DNA of 11,046 nucleotides, taken from positions 1-11,046 of the forward strand of contig JARLHB010000105.1 in NCBI GenBank assembly GCA_031292465.1, in the 5' to 3' direction. This stretch comes from Ignavibacteriaceae bacterium. GTDB taxonomy: Bacteria; Bacteroidota; Ignavibacteria; Ignavibacteriales; Ignavibacteriaceae. The notes under the pieces were generated by a model. That model was not told the DNA's origin. It saw nothing but the letters and a program-made list of their open reading frames with translations, and did no database searches. Below are positions 6,452-11,046 of this stretch, in pieces (the stretch's first letter is position 1; each line of letters begins with the position of its first letter). The position numbers and the translations under genes are program-made.

Positions 6452-7579
6452 ATGAAAAAGGCTTTAATTACGGGTATCACTGGGCAGGATGGAAGTTACC
6501 TCGTCGAAATACTTCTGGAAAAAGGATATGAAGTACACGGCATAATTCGTAGAAGCAGTTCGTTTAATACTTCCCGGCTTGAACATTTATATGCCAACCA
6601 GGATATTTTAAATAAGAAAATGTTTCTGCATTACGGCGACCTTGTTGATACATCTAATTTAAACCGCCTGCTTGAAAAAATCGGGCCTGATGAAATATAC
6701 AACCTGGCTGCGCAAAGCCATGTAAAAGTTTCTTTTGAAATACCTGATTATACCGCCCAGGTTGATGCACTTGGTACATTAAGGTTTCTGGATGCAATCA
6801 GGGAAGTCGGCTTGAAAAAAGTGAAATTCTATCAGGCATCAACAAGTGAATTATTCGGTAAGGTAAGGGAAGTACCGCAGTCTGAAAAAACTCCTTTTTA
6901 TCCGCGTTCGCCTTACGGAGTTGCCAAACTTTACGGCTACTGGATAATAGTTAATTACAGGGAAGCGTATGATATTTTTGCATGTAACGGAATTCTGTTT
7001 AACCATGAATCGCCAAGGCGCGGAGAAACATTTGTAACCAGAAAAATTACCCGTGCTGCTTCCAGTATAGTGGCCGGACTTCAATCGACATTGCGATTAG
7101 GCAACCTTGATGCAAAACGTGACTGGGGATTTGCCCCTGAATACTGCGAAGGCATGTGGAAAATATTACAGCATCATAAAGCGGATGACTTTGTTCTGGC
7201 TACAGGCGAAACACACACAGTAAAGGAATTTGTGGAATTAACCTTTGCAGAACTGGGTGTAGAATTAGAATGGCAAAATTCCAACGAGAATGAAAAAGGG
7301 ATAATTAAAAATATAGATTTTGAGAAAGCCAAGCAGTTGGTTAATTATGAAAGTAACCGGCAGAATTACCGCTATAACTTTACAACAGGCTTAAAAAAAG
7401 GCGATGTGGTTGTTGAAGTTGATCCAAACTATTACCGCCCTACAGAAGTCGATCTTTTAATTGGAAATCCTGAAAAAGCGTATAAGGAATTGGGCTGGAA
7501 GGCATCCACTAAATTTGAAGAACTGGTAAAGTTAATGATTAAATCTGATCTAAATAAAATATTAAAACGCGGTTATTAG
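6452..7579 (+). CDS. gmd: GDP-mannose 4,6-dehydratase
   Basis: Gmd converts GDP-D-mannose to GDP-4-keto-6-deoxy-D-mannose, feeding Fcl (just upstream) for GDP-L-fucose; the same intermediate can also lead to rhamnose- or perosamine-type sugars. The 375 residues match the family (about 370). The NADP loop ALITGITGQDGSYL (G8, G11, G14) is followed by GIIRRSSSFNTSRLEHLY, characteristic of Gmd. Next come HYGDLVD, NLAAQSHVKVSFEIP, and the catalytic set Thr131 and Glu133 in ASTSELFGKV with Tyr155/Lys159 in YGVAK. LFNHESPRRGETFVTRKIT, LGNLDAKRDWGFAPEY and RPTEVDLLIGNPEKA complete the pattern. The ATG has a clear GGAG site at 6443-6446, five bases away. It is the last gene of the sugar cassette and is followed by a strong terminator. 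Confidence 0.97.
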   Translation: MKKALITGITGQDGSYLVEILLEKGYEVHGIIRRSSSFNTSRLEHLYANQDILNKKMFLHYGDLVDTSNLNRLLEKIGPDEIYNLAAQSHVKVSFEIPDYTAQVDALGTLRFLDAIREVGLKKVKFYQASTSELFGKVREVPQSEKTPFYPRSPYGVAKLYGYWIIVNYREAYDIFACNGILFNHESPRRGETFVTRKITRAASSIVAGLQSTLRLGNLDAKRDWGFAPEYCEGMWKILQHHKADDFVLATGETHTVKEFVELTFAELGVELEWQNSNENEKGIIKNIDFEKAKQLVNYESNRQNYRYNFTTGLKKGDVVVEVDPNYYRPTEVDLLIGNPEKAYKELGWKASTKFEELVKLMIKSDLNKILKRGY

Positions 7580-7628
7580 CATTTGGAATAAATAATCATT
7601 TCCTGAAGAAAGGTTAAACATTTTTTTT

Positions 7629-7670
7629 AATATCGCCTGATATGTTTATAGCATATTAAGCGATATTTTT
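7629..7670 (+). terminator. Intrinsic terminator after gmd
   Basis: Positions 7629-7645 pair with 7651-7667 over 17 positions with one C-A mismatch, two G-T wobbles and a 5-base loop. The base of the stem reads AATATCGC/GCGATATT and runs into TTTTT (7666-7670). It starts 50 bp after the gmd stop and separates the sugar cassette from the outer-membrane protein gene. The upstream flank is a T-run (7621-7628), not an A-run, so it should work only in the + direction. Confidence 0.75.
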
Positions 7671-7739
7671 ATATGCACAATATCTGTTGTTTAATTAAAA
7701 TATGCGTTTCCGATATGCATTAAACTTACATTGCAGGCT

Positions 7740-7773
7740 TTGTGAAAAGCTCAAAATTAGCTTAAATTATACC
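7740..7773 (+). promoter_or_regulatory. Probable promoter of the OmpA-like gene
   Basis: TTGTGA (7740-7745) and TAAATT (7763-7768) are 17 bp apart, an acceptable sigma-70 arrangement. Read as a Bacteroidota promoter, TTTG at 7739-7742 is 20 bp before TAAATTAT, a partial match to TAnnTTTG. Either reading puts the transcript start near 7775, about 25 bp before the ATG. The preceding terminator makes a promoter somewhere in this gap likely. An AGGA ribosome site at 7792-7795 precedes ATG 7800. Confidence 0.4.
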
Positions 7774-7799
7774 ATCTTTTATTATTTATATAGGAAAAA

Positions 7800-9290
7800 A
7801 TGCAGACCATTTTAAGAGCGATTTTAATATTATTGTTCGTTTCAGAGATTGGTTTGTCGCAGCAGGATGGAAGGAAATATAACGCATTTTCAGGTGCTGC
7901 TGTGCTTACTGTTGACGGGGGGCCAACAATTGGAAGAACAGACTATACAGGCATTAGGCCTGATTATTTTGGCAGAGCATCTCTTGAATATTTTTTCCCC
8001 GCTTATTCAAAAAGTTCAATTGGCATAAGAGGTTTTGGCGGCGGTGGATATATTGCCGGTAAAGATGTGGCTATGATGCCGGATATTTTTAGAACTAAAA
8101 TGAAATTCCTGGGCAGTGGTTTAGTCTATGCCTTAAATATTAATGATGTTGTTGTGCCGTATGTATTTCTTGGAGCTTCTTATTTGTGGTTTGATCCATA
8201 TGGAAATAATGGAGTAAGGCTTACCAATAATTTAAACCATGTTTACAAGAAATATGAAATTGATTATAACGGTGAGCTGGGTTTTAGATTTTTAGTTACA
8301 AAGAATTTAAGTTTAAACCTGAGCGGCGGTGTTCAGCTTAGCCCGAATGATTATTTAGATGACAAAGCAATAGGTGTCAACAATGATTATTTCTACTTCG
8401 CTAATGTAGGAATATCTTTTTCGCTCTTTGGCGATTTTGACAGCGACGGTGATGGCGTACCTGATTCAAAAGACATTTGTCCGAATACTCCTTCCGGTAT
8501 TACTGTTGATGCACGTGGCTGCCCGCTTGACTCGGATGGCGACGGAGTGCCGGATTATATTGATAAATGTCCGAATACTCCTAAAGGCGCTCCTGTTGAT
8601 AGAGACGGCTGTCCTTTGGATTCGGATGGCGATGGTGTCCCGGATTATAAAGATGTATGCCCGAATACTCCCGCAGGCGTAAGAGTGGATGAACTTGGCT
8701 GTCCTTTGGATTCCGATGGCGACGGAGTACCGGATTACCTTGATAAATGTCCTAATACACCTTCAGGAGTGCAGGTAGATAAAGACGGATGTCCGCTGGA
8801 TTCTGATCATGATGGCGTACCTGATTATCTTGATAAATGTCCTAATACTGTACCGGGTATTAAGGTAGACTCTTCGGGTTGTCCTATTAAAGAAGTTGAG
8901 GACAAAGTCCAGGTCCCTGCAGAAAAACCTGTTGAAGAAACCGGATTCAATAAGATTACATTAAATGTTGAAACTTATTTTATGCCGGGAAAAACAAAGC
9001 TACTCCCCTCGGCTTATATAGAACTTGATAAGTTATTAAAAATTATGAAAGAGCAATCTGCATCCCGCTGGAAGATTGCAGGGTTTACCGATAATAAATC
9101 TTCTGATAAATCAAGTAGATCAATTTCGCTGGCACGTGCTAATGCGGTATTAAACTATTTCATTTCAAGAGGAATTAGTAAAAAGCGCTTTCTGGTTGTA
9201 GGGCTTGGAAAAGCTTCTCCTATTGCAACCAATTCCAATGAGGAAGGCAGAATGAAAAACCGGAGAGTGGAAGTTACAAGAATTAAGTAA
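7800..9290 (+). CDS. OmpA-family outer-membrane protein with five thrombospondin type-3 repeats
   Basis: This 496-residue envelope protein has four parts. Residues 1-20 are a signal peptide ending in GLSQ. Residues about 22-211 are rich in alternating aromatic and small residues and in strands ending in aromatic residues (GISFSLF), fitting an eight-strand beta-barrel. Residues 214-363 are five tandem 30-residue thrombospondin type-3 repeats (DSDGDGVPDY.DKCPNTP.G..VD..GCPL), known to bind Ca2+ through the Asp ladder, with two Cys each. Residues about 384-496 are an OmpA C-terminal peptidoglycan-binding domain (FMPGKTKLLPSAYIELDKL, GFTDN, ARANAVLNYFISRGISKKRF, NRRVEV). The putative diaminopimelate-binding Asp431 and Arg446 are kept, but the usual GHTD is GFTD and the following G-S-x-x-Y-N is lost. 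It likely links the outer membrane to the cell wall. It has its own promoter and is separated from gmd by a terminator. Confidence 0.92.
   Translation: MQTILRAILILLFVSEIGLSQQDGRKYNAFSGAAVLTVDGGPTIGRTDYTGIRPDYFGRASLEYFFPAYSKSSIGIRGFGGGGYIAGKDVAMMPDIFRTKMKFLGSGLVYALNINDVVVPYVFLGASYLWFDPYGNNGVRLTNNLNHVYKKYEIDYNGELGFRFLVTKNLSLNLSGGVQLSPNDYLDDKAIGVNNDYFYFANVGISFSLFGDFDSDGDGVPDSKDICPNTPSGITVDARGCPLDSDGDGVPDYIDKCPNTPKGAPVDRDGCPLDSDGDGVPDYKDVCPNTPAGVRVDELGCPLDSDGDGVPDYLDKCPNTPSGVQVDKDGCPLDSDHDGVPDYLDKCPNTVPGIKVDSSGCPIKEVEDKVQVPAEKPVEETGFNKITLNVETYFMPGKTKLLPSAYIELDKLLKIMKEQSASRWKIAGFTDNKSSDKSSRSISLARANAVLNYFISRGISKKRFLVVGLGKASPIATNSNEEGRMKNRRVEVTRIK
8439..8888 (+). repeat. Five tandem 90-bp units coding for TSP type-3 repeats
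   Basis: Five in-frame 90-bp units encode the 30-residue calcium-binding repeats. The units differ mainly at third codon positions, for example the Asp, Gly and Val codons of DSDGDGVPD. The array is therefore old and held by selection on the protein rather than a fresh duplication. The fifth unit is the most divergent (DSDHDGVPD and NTVPG in place of DSDGDGVPD and NTPxG). Confidence 0.9.
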
Positions 9291-9344
9291 GAAAAATTTT
9301 ATAATAAATAAATTTTAATATTAACCTTTTAATATGAGGCATAT

Positions 9345-10595
9345 ATGTTTGACGATAAATATAAGTTTACGGTTGTTGACAGATTTTTAAAATACGTTAA
9401 AATTGATACCCAGTCGGATGAGGAATCAACAAGTTTTCCCAGCACGGAAAAACAGAAAAATCTTTCAAAATATTTAAGCGAAGAATTAAAAAGCTTAGGT
9501 TTGAAAGATGCTGTTATGGACGAATGGGGTTATGTTATGGCTACTGTTCCGGGCAATACGGCTAAAGATGTTCCTACTATTGCATTTATCTCGCATGTAG
9601 ATACTTCCCCGGCAGTAACAGGCGCTAATGTTAATCCTATTATACATAAAGATTATCAGGGCGGCGATATAAAGCTGCCGAATGATCCTAATCAGGTAAT
9701 TAAGGTTAGCGACAATCCTGAACTGCTGGATATGAAGGGCTTCGATATTATCACTACAGACGGCACTACGCTGCTTGGGGCTGATAATAAATCCGGTGTT
9801 GCGGAAATAGTGGATGCAGTAAATTATTTAATTACTCATCCGGAAATAAAACATGGCACCATAAAAGTCTGTTTTACGCCTGATGAAGAAACAGGGAGAG
9901 GGACTGAGAAAATTAGTTTAGAAAAATTAAATGCCAAATACGCATATACAGTCGATGGTTCAAGCCGCGGAGAAATTGAATCGGAAACATTCAGCGCTGA
10001 TGCTGTTGTTATAAAATTCCACGGTAAAAATATTCATCCCGGGTATGCAAAAGGCAAAATGGTTAATTCGGTACGCGTAGCTTCAGCTTTTATGGAAAGT
10101 TTGCCAAAAGACAAACTGTCGCCGGAAACTACAGACGGACGAGACGGTTATGTGCACTGTACAAATTTTAATGGTACGGAAGAATTAACTACTGTAAAGT
10201 TTATTATCAGGGATTTTGATACTCCGAAATTAAAAGAATATGAAGATTTGCTGAAGCAGCTTGCAGAAAAAACTGTTCAGCAGTATCCCGGCGCCAGGCT
10301 GGAATTTGAAGCGATTGAGCAGTACCGTAACATGAAAGAAGTATTGGATAATTACCCGTGGGTTATGGACAATGCAATTGAGGGAATGAAGAGGCTGAAT
10401 ATAAAGCCTATATTAAGCCCGATACGCGGCGGTACAGACGGCTCAAGGTTATCTTTTATGGGCCTTCCGACTCCGAATATTTTTGCAGGCGAGCATAGCT
10501 TCCATTCAAAATTAGAATGGGTTGCTATACAGGATATGGAGCTTGTAGTTAAACTTATAGTTGAGATAAGTAAAGTATGGGAAGAAAAAGCATAA
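9345..10595 (+). CDS. pepT: Peptidase T (tripeptide aminopeptidase)
   Basis: PepT is a cytoplasmic di-zinc aminopeptidase of family M20B that removes the N-terminal residue of tripeptides in peptide recycling. The 416 residues match the family (about 408). Metal and catalytic residues are all visible: His84 and Asp86 in ISHVDTSPAV, Asp147 in LLGADNKSGVAEI (bridging), Glu181 (base) and Glu182 in TPDEETGRG, Asp204 in YTVDGSSRGE, and His387 in GEHSFHSKLEW. HPGYAKGKMVNSV and SPIRGGTDGSRLSFMGLPTPN are the dimerisation-lid and active-site segments usual for PepT rather than other M20 members. A GAGG site at 9336-9339 lies five bases before the ATG. It follows the OmpA-like gene by 54 bp of very AT-rich DNA without a convincing terminator, so some co-transcription is possible. 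Confidence 0.96.
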   Translation: MFDDKYKFTVVDRFLKYVKIDTQSDEESTSFPSTEKQKNLSKYLSEELKSLGLKDAVMDEWGYVMATVPGNTAKDVPTIAFISHVDTSPAVTGANVNPIIHKDYQGGDIKLPNDPNQVIKVSDNPELLDMKGFDIITTDGTTLLGADNKSGVAEIVDAVNYLITHPEIKHGTIKVCFTPDEETGRGTEKISLEKLNAKYAYTVDGSSRGEIESETFSADAVVIKFHGKNIHPGYAKGKMVNSVRVASAFMESLPKDKLSPETTDGRDGYVHCTNFNGTEELTTVKFIIRDFDTPKLKEYEDLLKQLAEKTVQQYPGARLEFEAIEQYRNMKEVLDNYPWVMDNAIEGMKRLNIKPILSPIRGGTDGSRLSFMGLPTPNIFAGEHSFHSKLEWVAIQDMELVVKLIVEISKVWEEKA

Positions 10596-10646
10596 GACAA
10601 ATGCCGGCTTTTATTTTGTAATGAAATGATTGGAAAATGAATAGTA

Positions 10647-11046
10647 ATGTTGAATGATAAAACACAAACGATACGATGCAATAAACCGGAACTGATGAGC
10701 CCGGCAGGCGACTGGACGATGCTGCATGCGGCTATTAATGCCGGCGCCGATGCAGTTTATTTTGGAATAGATAAACTAAATATGCGCGCTAAAGCCGCTA
10801 ACTTTACAATTGATGAGCTGCCGCAGATAGCCGGACTGTGCAAAGAAAAGAATGTTAAGACATATCTTACCGTTAATACAATTGTTTATGAAGAAGAAAT
10901 TGAAGAGCTTGATAGAATTATTTCCGCTGCTAAGTCGGCTGGAATTGACAGAATTATTTGCTGGGATTTTGCTGTTGCACAGATTTGCAAGAAGTACGAA
11001 ATGCCGTTTTGCTTTTCTACCCTGGGTTCGTTATCTATTTCTTTAA
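10647..11046 (+). CDS. Peptidase U32-family protein, N-terminal part (3' end outside window)
   Basis: From ATG 10647, the first start after an in-frame TGA at 10638, the frame stays open to the window end, giving 133 residues. The N-terminal half of the U32 domain is plain: PELMSPAGDWTMLHAAINAGADAVYFG, LNMRAKAANFTIDELP, KTYLTVNTIVYEEE and AGIDRIICWDFAVAQI (each broken here only for length). U32 proteins include collagenase-like PrtC and, better established, the iron-sulphur RNA hydroxylation factors RlhA (23S rRNA) and TrhP (tRNA uridine), as well as UbiU/UbiV. The LNMRA.AANF form fits the RNA-modification members. The cluster cysteines would lie beyond the window, so the subgroup is open. 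The usual STQxSxSN motif reads STLGSLSI here. The leader is weak (GGAAAATGA, 12 bases upstream). It lies 51 bp after pepT. Confidence 0.9.
   Translation, partial: MLNDKTQTIRCNKPELMSPAGDWTMLHAAINAGADAVYFGIDKLNMRAKAANFTIDELPQIAGLCKEKNVKTYLTVNTIVYEEEIEELDRIISAAKSAGIDRIICWDFAVAQICKKYEMPFCFSTLGSLSISL

Noticed and set aside
1172..7579. Functional link between pdxB (PLP synthesis) and the PLP-dependent aminotransferase
   Set aside because: pdxB is on the opposite strand and separated by a gene remnant; proximity alone is not evidence.
8428..8682. 84-codon plus-strand frame inside the thrombospondin repeats
   Set aside because: It is the shifted-frame reading of the 90-bp repeats, which explains its own internal repetition.
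8439..8888. Tandem 90-bp array as a possible CRISPR or satellite repeat
   Set aside because: The units are contiguous, in frame and protein-coding with third-position divergence; there are no spacers.
9293..9316. AAAATTT...AAATTTT inverted repeat after the OmpA-like gene, as a terminator
   Set aside because: Pure A/T pairing in an A/T-rich spacer; it would be unstable and is expected by chance.

Overview
The window is AT-rich, gene-dense bacterial DNA. It looks like a member of the Bacteroidota/Ignavibacteriota/Chlorobi group. The grounds are signal peptides ending in LFSQ or LSQ, a TonB C-terminal domain on a repeat-bearing secreted protein, an OmpA-like protein with thrombospondin type-3 repeats, and mostly weak Shine-Dalgarno sequences. 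This assignment is inference from gene style only; no marker gene such as rRNA is present. Stop codons are used in the standard way (most genes end in TAA, and TGA also occurs).

Layout. Positions 3-1115 (+) hold the 3' end of an integral membrane protein, followed 9 bp later by a secreted protein that joins YwqK/MORN-like repeats to a TonB C-terminal domain. Convergent to these is pdxB (1172-2311, -), for pyridoxal phosphate synthesis. The 247-bp gap between pdxB and the sugar genes carries a 35-codon minus-strand reading frame that looks like the last piece of an alpha/beta hydrolase.

Positions 2559-7579 (+) are a nucleotide-sugar cassette: rmlA (broken by one in-frame TAA), rmlC, a DegT/DnrJ/EryC1-type sugar aminotransferase, fcl and gmd. 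It joins part of the dTDP-rhamnose route (RmlA, RmlC; no RmlB or RmlD here) to a complete two-enzyme GDP-L-fucose route (Gmd then Fcl) and a PLP-dependent amino-sugar enzyme. All are typical of O-antigen or exopolysaccharide precursor supply. No glycosyltransferase, flippase or polymerase lies in the window. The cassette ends in a strong intrinsic terminator (7629-7670).

Downstream (+) are unrelated housekeeping and envelope genes: an OmpA/TSP3 outer-membrane protein with its own probable promoter, pepT (tripeptidase), and the 5' part of a peptidase U32-family gene that runs off the window.

I see no CRISPR array, tRNA, rRNA, transposase or defence system, and no convincing new multi-gene system. 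The points most worth checking are the single nonsense codon in an otherwise intact rmlA, the gene remnant beside it, and the mixed make-up of the sugar cassette.
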